The notes: generated from the sequence alone by a model not told the origin. Positions 45,471 to 55,220 are shown, counted from the stretch's first letter. The stretch: 64,000 nucleotides of DNA from Paenibacillus sp. FSL R7-0345 (GCF_038595055.1 NZ_CP152002.1:3268501-3332500), one strand, 5' to 3'. Program-made: numbers and translations.

Positions 45471-45580
45471 TGCAGTATGGAAGTCCAAATATAGTGCAGC
45501 TTAGTATATGGCCGCTTTTATAATCTGCGGGTAATCTGAATGTATCTTCAGAATAATTATGTGATGATGGAGGGAGATCA

Positions 45581-46132
45581 TTGCGGGCGGCAACTGAAAC
45601 CATAAATACTGTAAGATTAAAGCTAAGACCATTTAAAGTGGAAGATGCCCCGAGTATGCATGCTAACTGGATCAATGACATTGATGTCCAAAGCAATTAC
45701 GGTGAACCTGTCTATAGTAGTATAGCTTTAGTAGAAGCTTTACTGCAGCAATGGGTGCTGTCCTATAATAGAAATGATTTTTACCGGTGGGCGATCATCC
45801 TTAAAGATCATGAGGAATGCATTGGACAAATCTCCTTTTGTCAGGTTGACGTGGGTCATCACCTTGCTGAAATTGAATACTGCATCGGCCGGTCGTATCA
45901 GAATAATGGGTATGCCACTGAGGCTTTAACAGCAGTAATACAGTATACCTTTACCCATACTTCACTGCACCGGCTGCAGGCATATCACCGCGGGCAGAAT
46001 GCAGTATCTGGAAAGGTGATGCAGAAAGCTCATATGCAGTATGAAGGTACACATAAAGAAAGTTACTATTATAGCGCTACTGGAGTATACGATGATAAGC
46101 ATTACTACGGAATCGTAAAAGGAACGATATGA
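45581..46132 (+). CDS. GNAT family N-acetyltransferase, RimJ/RimL-like
   Basis: 183 aa from TTG 45581, close to GGAGGGAG. Its opening INTVRLKLRPFKVEDAPSMH is the RimJ/RimL/SpeG type start, and IEYCIGRSYQNNGYATEALT carries the acetyl-CoA loop (Q/R-x-x-G-x-A). VSGKVMQKAHMQYEGTHKES matches the family's Asn/Ser-x-x-S-x-x-V-x-x-K pattern. Substrate unknown. Transcribed alone, ending at a hairpin. Confidence 0.9.
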   Translation: MRAATETINTVRLKLRPFKVEDAPSMHANWINDIDVQSNYGEPVYSSIALVEALLQQWVLSYNRNDFYRWAIILKDHEECIGQISFCQVDVGHHLAEIEYCIGRSYQNNGYATEALTAVIQYTFTHTSLHRLQAYHRGQNAVSGKVMQKAHMQYEGTHKESYYYSATGVYDDKHYYGIVKGTI

Positions 46133-46133
46133 T

Positions 46134-46160
46134 TAAAGAGCAGCCCCCGGCTGCTCTTTG
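46134..46160 (+). terminator. Hairpin terminator after the GNAT gene
   Basis: AAAGAGCAGCC / GGCTGCTCTTT perfect 11-bp stem, 3-nt loop, short T tract. Confidence 0.65.
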
Positions 46161-46339
46161 ACTTATTCACCGTAGATAAACCACCTAACCAGTAGGTTAT
46201 CAGCGGATAACAGAGCTTGCCATTCCTTTTCTGGAGCAAATTTGAACCGTATATGAGGATACTGTACTATTTTATATAATTATTAATAGAGTAGACCTGG
46301 CAGCTTCACTGCCGACATCACTGTGTAAAGGAGCTTGAA

Positions 46340-48013
46340 ATGGATATGGATGATTCGCTGGAACCCGTACTTGAAGAAATGAAGCAGGAAATAGACAAGT
46401 GGATCGCATATATCAACGATAAGGATGCTGAGAAAATTATAAAACGCACTACGCTGCAGATGGGCATTCACGGGTATGCGCTCCTAAAATATGAGGGTGG
46501 CAGAGTGGATGTGACGGATTACCCGCTGGATTTATCTGTGCAGGGCAAAAGCAGGCTGAGTACCAGTGGCGGGCTTACAGAGGAGCAGGTGCGGGAACAG
46601 ATCGTTCCAGAGCTTGCTCACTATATGCAGCATAAATTAAACGAACTCCCTCCGGCAGTGCTGGATTACCGGTTTAATTTTGAAGGGAACTTCCAAGTCG
46701 TAAACGGCGGCACTGTCAAAGTGCCTATTCTCAAATATGTGGACGAGGCGAAGAAGCAGCTGCTGCTGGACCGGATCGGCTCTTATATCTCCAGCAAGCT
46801 TGAAGCCGGCCAATATCCGACCAAACCGTTAGAAACGTTTTTCTTAGCCCGGCATCTGCTGGATGAAGAATTGTATCCCGTCCTGCATTCCGGCAGAATC
46901 ATTGGTCTGTATGAGCGGATACAAGAGCTGAATAAGGGAAGCAAGCATCTTACAGAGCACCGCAATACACTGACAGTGGCCCTGAGGAACTGGGTTGAGG
47001 AGCAGTGGCTGCCCCGATACTTTGAGCTCACCGGCAGCGAATGGGAGAAGGAATATAAGAAGAAGAGCGGTGCCATGCTGGAGGTGAGCGGGAGCGGACA
47101 GGAAGCCGTGGAGCTGGTGATCTATAGTGCAGTAAGTATCCTCAGATATGAGCCTTCCTACAGCAGAAGTACGGGGCTCACCTTCTTGAATTGCGTGACC
47201 GCTCTCGGCAGCACCCGGGCTGAACAGCTGATCCGCGAGGGCAGCGGAGCCCTGCCTGAGGATGTTATCAGATTGAGAGATGAACGGGTGGAATGTATAG
47301 CAAATGATGTGTTTGCTGAGGTAAGTATCCATATGAAGCAGGAGTCAGGGGAGAGCTACGGTCAGGCGCTCCGGTTTCTGATCAAGCTGCTTGAACAGGG
47401 TTTTCCCAAAAGTTATCAGATTAAGCTGAAATCCGCAGTTAAGCGCTGTCTGCCGCTCAAGGGACTAGTCAAATCGGGTACACACCGGTTTTTTGCGAAT
47501 GCGCTTGAATATCCGGAAGTCCACCCGCTGCTGGAAGAGTACGCCAGGGCGGCTATGGAAACCTTTGAATGGTATACAGATACGGAAGGGGAGAAATGCT
47601 GCATGCCGGGCAGCTATGCGGTCTTTGGCCTTGCTCTCACAGACCGGGCATATTTCCCGCTAGCCAGAGAATACATGGAGAAGGTAGACGTTGAACATCA
47701 GTCGGTCCAGAACGGGTTTACAGCAGCATTATATGGACATTACGGCATTAAAACGGAGACTCTTCCTATGCTGGTGACGTGTATGCTGTACTGTACGGAA
47801 TCATTAAAGCTAAAGATAACGAAGGAGCTGGAGGATGAAGAGCTGCTCAGCCTGCTGCTCAATCAGATCCGCAGCCTCGAGTACTACCAGGTAGAACATC
47901 TTGTCTACCTCATTTGGGGCGGTAAGGACAAGCTTAAGAAGCTTGCTGGCAAGGCTGAAGGAGAGATGAAGCAGAATCTAGAAGAGCTGATGCAAGCTGC
48001 CGGACGTGGCTAA
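46340..48013 (+). CDS. DUF6138-like protein of unknown function
   Basis: 557 aa, soluble and mostly helical, with no signal peptide or membrane segment. ATG 46340 has AAAGGAGCTTGAA upstream. The N-terminal 60 residues are acidic (LEEMKQEIDKWIAYINDKDA), and a region around residues 170-200 reads KPLETFFLARHLLDEELYP. The C-terminal part is leucine-rich and repetitive (ELEDEELLSLLLNQIRSLEY), suggesting helical-repeat packing. From memory it fits DUF6138, but no catalytic motif is visible. It is not clearly linked to its neighbours. Confidence 0.65.
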   Translation: MDMDDSLEPVLEEMKQEIDKWIAYINDKDAEKIIKRTTLQMGIHGYALLKYEGGRVDVTDYPLDLSVQGKSRLSTSGGLTEEQVREQIVPELAHYMQHKLNELPPAVLDYRFNFEGNFQVVNGGTVKVPILKYVDEAKKQLLLDRIGSYISSKLEAGQYPTKPLETFFLARHLLDEELYPVLHSGRIIGLYERIQELNKGSKHLTEHRNTLTVALRNWVEEQWLPRYFELTGSEWEKEYKKKSGAMLEVSGSGQEAVELVIYSAVSILRYEPSYSRSTGLTFLNCVTALGSTRAEQLIREGSGALPEDVIRLRDERVECIANDVFAEVSIHMKQESGESYGQALRFLIKLLEQGFPKSYQIKLKSAVKRCLPLKGLVKSGTHRFFANALEYPEVHPLLEEYARAAMETFEWYTDTEGEKCCMPGSYAVFGLALTDRAYFPLAREYMEKVDVEHQSVQNGFTAALYGHYGIKTETLPMLVTCMLYCTESLKLKITKELEDEELLSLLLNQIRSLEYYQVEHLVYLIWGGKDKLKKLAGKAEGEMKQNLEELMQAAGRG

Positions 48014-48048
48014 CCCGTCATATGCATAAAGCATACTGTGATAGGAAA

Positions 48049-48474
48049 TTAAAGATCCTTCAGATTATGATGCATTCTGGTGAGCATGTCTGTCATCAGA
48101 TGGATCTCCTGCTCACTGAAGCCGTCAAGCAGCTGGCGGATAAATTGGGTCCGTTCCTTGTTAAAGTTTACAATAAGGCTCCGGCATTCCTCAGTCAGCC
48201 GCACAAAAGTCACCCGCTGATCTGCCGGGTTGCGTCTTCTGGTCACCATGCCTTCCGCCTCGAGCTGCTTCAGGTGCCGGGTAATTGCAGCGCTGTCGAT
48301 GTGAATGGCCTTTTGCAGATCACTCTGGGTTACCTCATCCGCTAGATATAGCTGATACAGCAGATCATACCGCGAAGAGCCGATGCCGGTGCAGCGCTCA
48401 AACTTCGGGCTGAGCTCATTACTCATTTTTTTGAGCAGGTACAGTACAGCTTCTTGTTCCATTGAACAATTCAT
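48049..48474 (-). CDS. MarR-family transcriptional regulator
   Basis: 141 aa from ATG 48474 with AAGGAGGGAACACC upstream. Winged helix marks: EVTQSDLQKAIHIDSAAITR (recognition helix) and LEAEGMVTRRRNPADQRVTF (wing with the DxRxxxV/L signature). A single Cys at position 3 and another near residue 29 might allow thiol sensing as in YodB or MhqR-type regulators, but that is speculative. It lies downstream of and on the same strand as a nitroreductase gene, separated by a terminator-like hairpin. Confidence 0.92.
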   Translation of the reverse strand: MNCSMEQEAVLYLLKKMSNELSPKFERCTGIGSSRYDLLYQLYLADEVTQSDLQKAIHIDSAAITRHLKQLEAEGMVTRRRNPADQRVTFVRLTEECRSLIVNFNKERTQFIRQLLDGFSEQEIHLMTDMLTRMHHNLKDL

Positions 48475-48499
48475 GGTGTTCCCTCCTTGGTGTAATGTT

Positions 48500-48530
48500 A
48501 AAAGAAGACGGAGCTGTTCTCCGTCTTCTG
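48500..48530 (-). terminator. Terminator between nitroreductase and marR
   Basis: AGAAGACGGAG / CTCCGTCTTCT perfect 11-bp stem; the minus strand continues into TTTT. Confidence 0.8.
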
Positions 48531-48564
48531 CAATAGCTATTCAAGTAAGCAGATAATGTTTACC

Positions 48565-49203
48565 TTAAGCCCAAAACGTTGTTTGGTCAACTGGCAGACG
48601 GTAAGAATTGAAGCCCTCACTGGCAGCTTTACCGATCGTCAGCAGCATAACCGGCAGATAGCGCTCTTTGTCCATACCGAAGGCTTCAGCGATCTGATCC
48701 TTCTCATAGCCGCCGATCGGATTCGTGTCATACCCGTGCGCACGCGCAACCAGCATCAGCTGCATGGATACCAGGCCGGCATCGAGCAGAATAATATCAC
48801 GCATATCTTTATCGCTAATCTGCGAATACAGCGGCTTGAATGCATTCAGCTGATATTCTTTTACTTCTTGCGGCATATAGCCGAGTTCAACCGCTTTGCT
48901 ATAAATTTCTTCTGAGTAATCGAAATTGTTCATGTCGCCAAAGACTGCAATGACAGCAGAGGCCTGAAGAACTTTGTCCTTATTGAAACGCGAGAGGGGA
49001 GCGAGCTTTTGCTTGCCTTCTTCACTGTCAATCACCAGGAAGCGCCATGGCTGCATATTGATAGATGAAGGAGCCGTGCTGGCTTCCTTCAGAATTTCCG
49101 TCATTTCTTCTCTGCTGATTTTCACAGAGGGATCATAGGTTTTGATGGACCGGCGTCCATATACGATCTCATTAAAATCATTGGTTTGCTGGAATTCTTT
49201 CAT
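48565..49203 (-). CDS. Nitroreductase family protein
   Basis: 212 aa from ATG 49203 with AAGGAGAGAACCAGC upstream. FMN-binding marks of the NfsB/MhqN type: YGRRSIKTYDPSVKIS at the start, ASTAPSSINMQPWRFLVI, and near the end NPIGGYEKDQIAEAFG followed by MLLTIGKAA. It reduces nitroaromatics, quinones or similar compounds with NAD(P)H. The neighbouring marR gene suggests control by electrophile stress, as for mhqN in B. subtilis, but operator sites were not identified. Confidence 0.92.
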   Translation of the reverse strand: MKEFQQTNDFNEIVYGRRSIKTYDPSVKISREEMTEILKEASTAPSSINMQPWRFLVIDSEEGKQKLAPLSRFNKDKVLQASAVIAVFGDMNNFDYSEEIYSKAVELGYMPQEVKEYQLNAFKPLYSQISDKDMRDIILLDAGLVSMQLMLVARAHGYDTNPIGGYEKDQIAEAFGMDKERYLPVMLLTIGKAASEGFNSYRLPVDQTTFWA

Positions 49204-49396
49204 GCTGGTTCTCTCCTTGAAAGTTATATTTTTATTTGATCCGTCAATAATTGAGGGGTCAACTATTTATGTATTCAATATATTTCAAATCCATTGCAAA
49301 TGCAATAGTATAATTAAAATGAATCACAAAAGAAAGTTACCTGTTCAGGAACGATATTACATCTGCAGCTTTTATCTGAACAGCTATTCATGCATT

Positions 49397-50557
49397 TTAC
49401 TTGTTCAATCCGGCTAAACAAAGAGTTTGCTCCAGCCGGTCCAAATCCACCAAGAAGTCCGCAAATCCCGAAAAACGGTCCTGTAGCGTTTCGTCAGCCT
49501 GCCCGTACATCATATAGTAATCGAGTTTGTTGTGGTTGCTGATCATCCAATAAGTAGGCACTACATGCCGTCTATGAAAAATTTCGACAACTACAGTTCC
49601 CTTCATGCAAAAAGCAAGATTGGACAAGCCTGCACCATGCGGCGAAACAATCACTTCTGCGGAAGCAAAGAGCTGAATTTGCTGGGCTACGGTCCAATCC
49701 TCCAGACAGACAGGAACGAAGCCATATGGCTCCAAACAACGGATTACTTCATTCTCATTGGTGATCCGGCGGGAAGAGGCTTTACTCCGGGAGATAAAAA
49801 TACGGCCCGGAGCACGGAGCGTGGTGTCGCGTCCCGGCAGCATAAACTTACGCAGGACAGAAGTGGACCAAGGCGGGTAATGGGAATTCATCATCAGTGA
49901 AGGTGCTACCAGCAGTTCGGCCTGAATTTGCCGCTCTTCGCCCGTGCGGATCACAGACGATTCCGCTATGCCAAACATAGTTAACGTATCCTGTACGAAA
50001 GTTCCATAAGGATTCGGGTTCATGATAAGGGTTTGAAAAGGGATATTTAGTATTCTAAGCATACCCAGACGCGGCAGCACATCATATAACCAATGAAAAT
50101 AATTATGGCTCCCGCAAAAGGTCAACACGGCAGCCGTCCCCTGAAGGTCATAATGCTCCCGGGCCTTCTGGCGGTGCAAAGCCGGGTGTTCCTCCGCTGT
50201 CAGCATTCTGTTAAGTTGTCCATCGTATTCCGGAGAAAGGTCGTAGATCAGTTTATCTTCCGATGTCAGGACTGAACCAGAGGGACCCCAGACACGCCCA
50301 TTTGGAATGTATGCAATATATCCGCCTTCGGGATGTAGAGTATAAGATTTCAAATACGGGTGAACTTCCGTTTCAACCGTTTTGGGGGCCTCATATTCAG
50401 TGGTTTCGCCAAAATCAAAAGGACTAAGCCTGATCTCGACTCCAGAGGAAGCCGAAGCTTCCCATTCCCATACGTCTTGGTAAAACCCGGATGCACATAG
50501 ATTCGTGCCTGCAGGGTTAGCCTTTCCGCTCATTTCTTCCATTATGCATCCCGCCAT
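49397..50557 (-). CDS. Glycosyltransferase family 61 protein
   Basis: Up to 386 aa. ATG 50557 directly abuts AAGGAG, so translation may begin at ATG 50542 instead. GT61/DUF563 marks are the central GSHNYFHWLYDVLPRLGML, RIFISRSKASSRRI and the C-terminal nucleotide-sugar region VIVSPHGAGLSNLAFC. The family transfers xylose, GlcNAc or other sugars. In Bacillota such genes often lie in cell-surface or spore polysaccharide clusters, but here it stands alone. No membrane segment or signal peptide is present, so the protein is cytoplasmic. Confidence 0.88.
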   Translation of the reverse strand: MAGCIMEEMSGKANPAGTNLCASGFYQDVWEWEASASSGVEIRLSPFDFGETTEYEAPKTVETEVHPYLKSYTLHPEGGYIAYIPNGRVWGPSGSVLTSEDKLIYDLSPEYDGQLNRMLTAEEHPALHRQKAREHYDLQGTAAVLTFCGSHNYFHWLYDVLPRLGMLRILNIPFQTLIMNPNPYGTFVQDTLTMFGIAESSVIRTGEERQIQAELLVAPSLMMNSHYPPWSTSVLRKFMLPGRDTTLRAPGRIFISRSKASSRRITNENEVIRCLEPYGFVPVCLEDWTVAQQIQLFASAEVIVSPHGAGLSNLAFCMKGTVVVEIFHRRHVVPTYWMISNHNKLDYYMMYGQADETLQDRFSGFADFLVDLDRLEQTLCLAGLNK

Positions 50558-50645
50558 CTCCTTGATATCTATAAGCTATTTTATGCGGTCCGGGCTTAAC
50601 GGGTACGAAGACGGAATAAATAGGCGGCACTCCGTTAACCCAGGC

Positions 50646-51233
50646 TTATTCCCCGTAGATAAACTGTTCCACTTTGCCCGCAGTCACATCAAGCTCAGGA
50701 CTCGAATTGTCAATGACCGTTACATTTACTTCCGGCAGCGGCCAGGCGACCGTTCGGGGGCTGAAGGCGGAGCGGAACTGCTCCCAGTTCCGGAATTTCC
50801 AGCCGTCCAGCGGGGAGTTCCGGCCGGTAATCCGTTTGCGAAACAGCGCTTCGTCCTTCAAAGTGACCAATACGACCTTCACTTCAACTTCCTGCAATGT
50901 CTTGCCGATCCGGTTCAGCTCAGCTTCGATCCAATCCGGGTCTGCAGCTTCTTTGGTAAAAGGTCCAACGACATAGAGATCGGCGGAAAGCCCGATGTTA
51001 TCAAGTGCGGCATCCATTGTAATCCGGTATCCCAGGTCGCGGCAGAGCTGTTTATATTCGGCGGAATCCCGGTCGTCCGGGTCCAGTCCGTGCATAGTCA
51101 ATATTGCCGTCGCGGCAGGGCGTAAGAGAGTATCCATATCCAGCACGGCCGCCTTGCGGCGGGCAGCTACAGCTTTGGCCAGTGTTGTTTTGCCGGCGCC
51201 GCCAGGACCCAGGAAAAAAACGAGCTTGTTCAT
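50646..51233 (-). CDS. P-loop ATP-binding protein, kinase-like
   Basis: 195 aa from ATG 51233 (ATG 51236 is also possible), 8 nt after AAGGAG. Walker A is FLGPGGAGKTTLAKAVAARR at the very start, followed by VLDMDTLLRP and, later, KVVLVTLKDEALFRKRITGR, a lid-like stretch of Arg typical of small zeta-toxin or shikimate-kinase-type P-loop kinases. The substrate is unknown. It is co-directional with the GT61 gene 88 bp downstream. Confidence 0.75.
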   Translation of the reverse strand: MNKLVFFLGPGGAGKTTLAKAVAARRKAAVLDMDTLLRPAATAILTMHGLDPDDRDSAEYKQLCRDLGYRITMDAALDNIGLSADLYVVGPFTKEAADPDWIEAELNRIGKTLQEVEVKVVLVTLKDEALFRKRITGRNSPLDGWKFRNWEQFRSAFSPRTVAWPLPEVNVTVIDNSSPELDVTAGKVEQFIYGE

Positions 51234-51366
51234 CATCAAATCTCCTTCATGTTCATAAGTAATAAGTAACCGGTTCCTACACTTTTACCAGTATAGTTCA
51301 TTGCTCTGATATCTTGTATAATAACAAAAGTAAATAGTACAAGACTAACATGGAGGCAGTGGGCAA

Positions 51367-51852
51367 ATGAAGATTAGACAGATAGAGAAACCGGACAACC
51401 GTTCCATCGAGACCATCATCAGAGAATGTCTGATCGAATTTGGCGGCAACCGTGACGGCCTGGCCTGGGCTGATGACAGCATGCATGATCTTTACAGCTA
51501 TTACAATGCAGCCGGGAACCGGGCATACTGGATTGTAGAGGAGGACGGCCGGGTGCTGGGCGGCTGCGGAATTGCCTCTTTTGCTGAGTCGGATGAAATC
51601 TGTGAGCTGCAAAAGATGTATCTTGCCAGCGCAACCAGAGGAACGGGTATTGCGGCTGAGCTCCTGAAGACTGCGCTGGATTTTGCAGGGCAGCATTATA
51701 AGCAATGTTATCTGGAAACTTTGCAGACGATGGGTGCCGCGAACCGGTTTTATCAAAAACAGGGCTTTACACTGCTTACTGAACCGCTGAACGGGTCTGA
51801 GCATTTTGCCTGTGATGCCTGGTATATAAAAGAGCTTGAAAAGCTTAACTAG
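51367..51852 (+). CDS. GNAT family N-acetyltransferase
   Basis: 161 aa. Acetyl-CoA loop ATRGTGIAAELLKTALDFA, preceded by ICELQKMYLA (strand 4) and followed by LETLQTMGAANRFYQKQGFT. This is the MarR-associated or PhnO-like single-domain type. ATG 51367 has GGAGGCAGTGGGC upstream. It is followed 19 bp later by a second, larger acetyltransferase gene on the same strand, so both are probably in one transcript. Substrate unknown. Confidence 0.9.
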   Translation: MKIRQIEKPDNRSIETIIRECLIEFGGNRDGLAWADDSMHDLYSYYNAAGNRAYWIVEEDGRVLGGCGIASFAESDEICELQKMYLASATRGTGIAAELLKTALDFAGQHYKQCYLETLQTMGAANRFYQKQGFTLLTEPLNGSEHFACDAWYIKELEKLN

Positions 51853-51871
51853 CAGGAGGGAGGCGTTCAGC

Positions 51872-52678
51872 GTGCAATTTCCGGTTGTCAATGACAAGGT
51901 TATGGCCCAAATCCGGCAATCCGAAATCGATTTCCTTGCTTCCAGAATAGAGTCCATTGCTGAACGGGATGAAAATCCGGAGGGTGTTGAAATCAGAAGG
52001 TTTGGTAAAGCGACTGCTTTTTACATAAGGACTATGCCCTGGAGTATATTTAATTCGGTAAAAGGGTTAACAGATGATGAAGAGGATCAGATAGGGGAAT
52101 GGATCCGGTTCTACCGTGAACGGGAATTCCAGGTTGATGTTGATCCGTATCATTGCAGTGCCAGACTGCTTACAGCGTTAAGAGCTAACGGTCTGGGCCA
52201 GACAGGATTTCATTCTGTGTTATACGGCTTGCCTCTAAAAGAGCCGCCAACCCCGCCGTCCAATATTGAAATCATTGAAATCCGGGAACAGTCACACTTT
52301 GACGCTTATGCTGAAATACATTGTCTCGGCTCGGGTATGCCGCTTACTGCCAAGCCTCATTTTATTAACAACAACATCGGATTGCTGAACAGGACTGGAT
52401 GGAAGCTGTTCCTGGCACTGCTTGATAATGTACCTGCCGGAGTGGCGGCGATGCATATCAATGGCAGTGTTGCGTCATGCGCACTGGCTGCGACTGCGCC
52501 TGATTTCCGCAACCGGGGCATACAGACTGCACTGCTGCGGCAGAGGTTGTACACCGCGCATGAAGCAGGCTGTAGGTTAGTTGCTGCACAAGCCGCCTTC
52601 GGATCGTTAAGCCAGAACAATATGGAGCGGACAGGCTTCCGGATCGCCTGGACACGCTCGATCTGGAGTCTAATCTAA
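51872..52678 (+). CDS. GNAT family N-acetyltransferase, two-part protein
   Basis: 268 aa from GTG 51872, 8 nt after AGGAGGGAGG; earlier in-frame ATG codons lie inside the upstream gene. The C-terminal half (about residues 130-268) is a GNAT domain: NIEIIEIREQSHFDAYAEIH, NVPAGVAAMHINGSVASC and the acetyl-CoA loop PDFRNRGIQTALLRQRLYTA. The N-terminal half probably is a degenerate second GNAT-like domain. It follows a smaller GNAT gene closely. The substrate could be a small amine or peptide. Confidence 0.88.
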   Translation: MQFPVVNDKVMAQIRQSEIDFLASRIESIAERDENPEGVEIRRFGKATAFYIRTMPWSIFNSVKGLTDDEEDQIGEWIRFYREREFQVDVDPYHCSARLLTALRANGLGQTGFHSVLYGLPLKEPPTPPSNIEIIEIREQSHFDAYAEIHCLGSGMPLTAKPHFINNNIGLLNRTGWKLFLALLDNVPAGVAAMHINGSVASCALAATAPDFRNRGIQTALLRQRLYTAHEAGCRLVAAQAAFGSLSQNNMERTGFRIAWTRSIWSLI

Positions 52679-52704
52679 TATACAAGCATGAATAGGAGCT
52701 ACAT

Positions 52705-53268
52705 ATGAGAAAACCAATCATCGCCGTCGATATGGATGATACCATCTGTCATCTGGTCAAACGGGCTATATACCATAACAACAATGATTTTCCGACCCAT
52801 CTCCTCCGTTATGAGGATATGATGGACTGGAACACGGACCATTTGCGTCACCCGGACAGCACGCAGGAGCTCTTTTTCGGCCGGCCGGGCTTGTATGAGG
52901 AGCTTGAGCTGTTTGACGAGCATGTGGTAGAGGAAATGGAAAAGCTGCACAATGCTTATGATGTCATCATTGTTACTGCGGCTTCACCAAAGTCGGTTAC
53001 CGAAAAATGGAACTGGCTGCAAAAGCATATGTCATATATTCCCGCTGAGAACTTCTTCACCGCCAAACGGAAGCATCTGATTAACTTTGATCTGCTGATC
53101 GATGACGGGCCGCATAATCTGCTGCCAGCCGTACAGGAAGGTAAAAAGGTGCTGTGCATCCCGCATCCCTGGAATCTCAGAGCACGGGAAGAATATGCGT
53201 TTCCGCTTATGACATCCTGGAAGGGTGCGAAGGAACGGATTGATGAATTGCTGCTGTCGGAGCGTTAG
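52705..53268 (+). CDS. 5'(3')-deoxyribonucleotidase (NT5C-like HAD phosphatase)
   Basis: 187 aa. The HAD nucleophile motif is IIAVDMDDTICHL (DxDxT), followed by motif II in VIIVTAASP and motif III/IV in KRKHLINFDLLIDDGPHNLL (K...DD). The short cap loop with MDWNTDHL fits the NT5C/YorS class that removes phosphate from deoxynucleoside monophosphates. ATG 52705 has AGGAGCTACAT upstream. It is the last gene of the acetyltransferase cluster and ends at a terminator. Confidence 0.9.
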   Translation: MRKPIIAVDMDDTICHLVKRAIYHNNNDFPTHLLRYEDMMDWNTDHLRHPDSTQELFFGRPGLYEELELFDEHVVEEMEKLHNAYDVIIVTAASPKSVTEKWNWLQKHMSYIPAENFFTAKRKHLINFDLLIDDGPHNLLPAVQEGKKVLCIPHPWNLRAREEYAFPLMTSWKGAKERIDELLLSER

Positions 53269-53287
53269 ACCGCTGCCGCAAAGCCAA

Positions 53288-53348
53288 AGGAAACTCCTCC
53301 TGCAGGCTGCCTGTATCTATCGGGCGGTCTGGCATGGAGGAGTTTTTG
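53288..53348 (+). terminator. Terminator after the deoxyribonucleotidase gene
   Basis: AAACTCCTCC / GGAGGAGTTT outer stem followed by TTTTTGC; also faces the end of the convergent ABC gene. Confidence 0.75.
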
Positions 53349-53358
53349 CATACAGAGA

Positions 53359-55083
53359 TTAATAGGCTAGTGAACTGTCAGCGGTTTGAAGACCGGGTGC
53401 TTTTCTTTGATAAAAGCGGCTGAAGCTACCTCCTTGTGCCTGCATTTCCTTTAAGCTGCCACTCTCCGTAATCCTGCCGTCCTCCATAAACCAAATCTCG
53501 TCATATTGCTCTAGCAGCTCGTCATTCAGATTATGCGTGATGGTGATTAACGTAAGCTCCGGCAGGGCCATTAGGCTGCTCTCAATCTCATATGCAGTCT
53601 GCCTGTCGACAGCAGATGTTCCTTCATCCAGGATCAGGACCGGTTTGCTGCGGATCAGTGCCCGGGCTACAGCAATCCGCTGGCGCTGGCCGCCTGAGAG
53701 CTGTGAACCGTTTTCTCCGACAACAGTAGACAGACCTTCCGGCAGCTGCCGGACATAAGAATACAGACTGCTGCTGCGGAGTGCCGCTTCCAGTACCTTT
53801 TCTGGAAATGGTTCATCCAGACAGATGTTGTGCTTAATGTCTGAGTCGAATAGAAATACATTCTGATGAATCATAGATGTTAAAAGAAGCATGGATTCGC
53901 TGTCCAGCGCTGATAGTTCAATACCGTCCAATAAGACAGAACCGTCATAGTCTTCGTAATACCCGCTGAGCAGCTTAACGAGCGTTGATTTCCCGCAGCC
54001 GCTAGGTCCGATAAGGGCGATTTTTTTTCCTTTGTGCAGCTTGAAATTAATATTCTTGAGGACGGGTTGACCCTGGTGATAGCTGAAGCTGAGCTGACGC
54101 GCCTCTAAAGAATGTTCAAACGCAAGCTTATACGGGGCAGCTTCTGAAGGCTGCACAGCTTCCCTGGCCAGCTCTTCAATACGTTCAAGGATCGGCTTCA
54201 TGCTTCTGATCTTGGGAATATTCTGCATGATGACGAGCACAGGGCCGACCAGTCCGCCGCTTAGCTGGACCAGTGCAACCAGGCTGCCGGCAGAAATATG
54301 ACCGGTGATGATCAGGTAGGCTGCAACGAACATGACGGTAAGCTGGCTGAATATAGCCAGTGCCTCCGATATGCTTTCATTCGCAGCAAACAGCCGGTCC
54401 GCAGCAAAGCCGACCTTGGCGGCATTCTGATTGGCCTGCTGAAATCCCCGTTCACTCTGTTTTTTAAGGCCAAAGGAACGGATCACTTCATATCCGGCCA
54501 GAAGATCTTTAATATGTGCAGTGAACCGGGACATCTCAGAAGATACGGCATTGAGCCTGCTCTGCAGCAGCTTTCCGAACAGCCAAGGGATCGTGAACAT
54601 CAGAATCATGCCGATCGCGAGAATAAGAGTTATCAGCGGGCTTAATGAGAGGAGAACAATCAGAGAGGCTGTAAAAATAACGGCGTTTTGAAAGGTATGC
54701 AGGAGAGGCTGAAGCACATTTTCGATAACCAGCTTGATGTCATTGGTCAGTGCTGACAGATAATCTGCGGTATTGGCCGCTTTGAAGTCAGCTGTTTTTT
54801 TGTAGAGCACACCGCTGAATATCCGTTTCCTGATCGATACAGTAACATTGCGGACAAGAGCCTTACTGCATAAAGAATGGATGAATCCGGTCAGGCAAAG
54901 CAACAGCACATAAACAATGGACACCAGCAGAATACGCTGGAAAAGCTGCATATCTCCCTGGAGGGCGGCATCAATTACCTTTTGCAGAACAAGAGCAATC
55001 AGCACACCGGCAGCTGCGGCAATCATACTGAACACCAGGGTTACAGCCAGCAGAAGCTTGTTATGGGTCAAAGCATGTTTCAT
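53359..55083 (-). CDS. ABC exporter, fused permease and ATPase
   Basis: 574 aa from ATG 55083; a GGAG lies 12 nt upstream. Six membrane helices occupy about residues 1-290 and the ATPase follows: Walker A GPSGCGKSTLVKLLSGYY, signature SQLSGGQRQRIAVARAL, Walker B VLILDEGTSAVD, and the switch His in LITITHNLND. Type IV exporters of this layout work as dimers and pump lipids, peptides or drugs. It is preceded on the same strand by a large ArsR-type regulator and a terminator, and the regulator may control it. Confidence 0.93.
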   Translation of the reverse strand: MKHALTHNKLLLAVTLVFSMIAAAAGVLIALVLQKVIDAALQGDMQLFQRILLVSIVYVLLLCLTGFIHSLCSKALVRNVTVSIRKRIFSGVLYKKTADFKAANTADYLSALTNDIKLVIENVLQPLLHTFQNAVIFTASLIVLLSLSPLITLILAIGMILMFTIPWLFGKLLQSRLNAVSSEMSRFTAHIKDLLAGYEVIRSFGLKKQSERGFQQANQNAAKVGFAADRLFAANESISEALAIFSQLTVMFVAAYLIITGHISAGSLVALVQLSGGLVGPVLVIMQNIPKIRSMKPILERIEELAREAVQPSEAAPYKLAFEHSLEARQLSFSYHQGQPVLKNINFKLHKGKKIALIGPSGCGKSTLVKLLSGYYEDYDGSVLLDGIELSALDSESMLLLTSMIHQNVFLFDSDIKHNICLDEPFPEKVLEAALRSSSLYSYVRQLPEGLSTVVGENGSQLSGGQRQRIAVARALIRSKPVLILDEGTSAVDRQTAYEIESSLMALPELTLITITHNLNDELLEQYDEIWFMEDGRITESGSLKEMQAQGGSFSRFYQRKAPGLQTADSSLAY

Positions 55084-55188
55084 CTCTACATCAGCTCCAT
55101 GATTAGATTTCGGTATAATTTGTAAGATGAAGATAACACAATATAATACATTCGTCAAATAAATAAGATAATTATCGAATATGATTCA

Positions 55189-55220
55189 TAAAAAAACTCC
55201 CGCATCGTGGTTGCGGGAAT
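55189..55220 (-). terminator. Terminator after the ArsR-type gene
   Basis: TCCCGCA / TGCGGGA stem; the minus strand runs into a T tract. Confidence 0.8.

Noticed and set aside
51298-51957. Minus-strand ORF of 219 aa
   Set aside because: Antisense to a clear GNAT gene with a good ribosome site; no domain seen.
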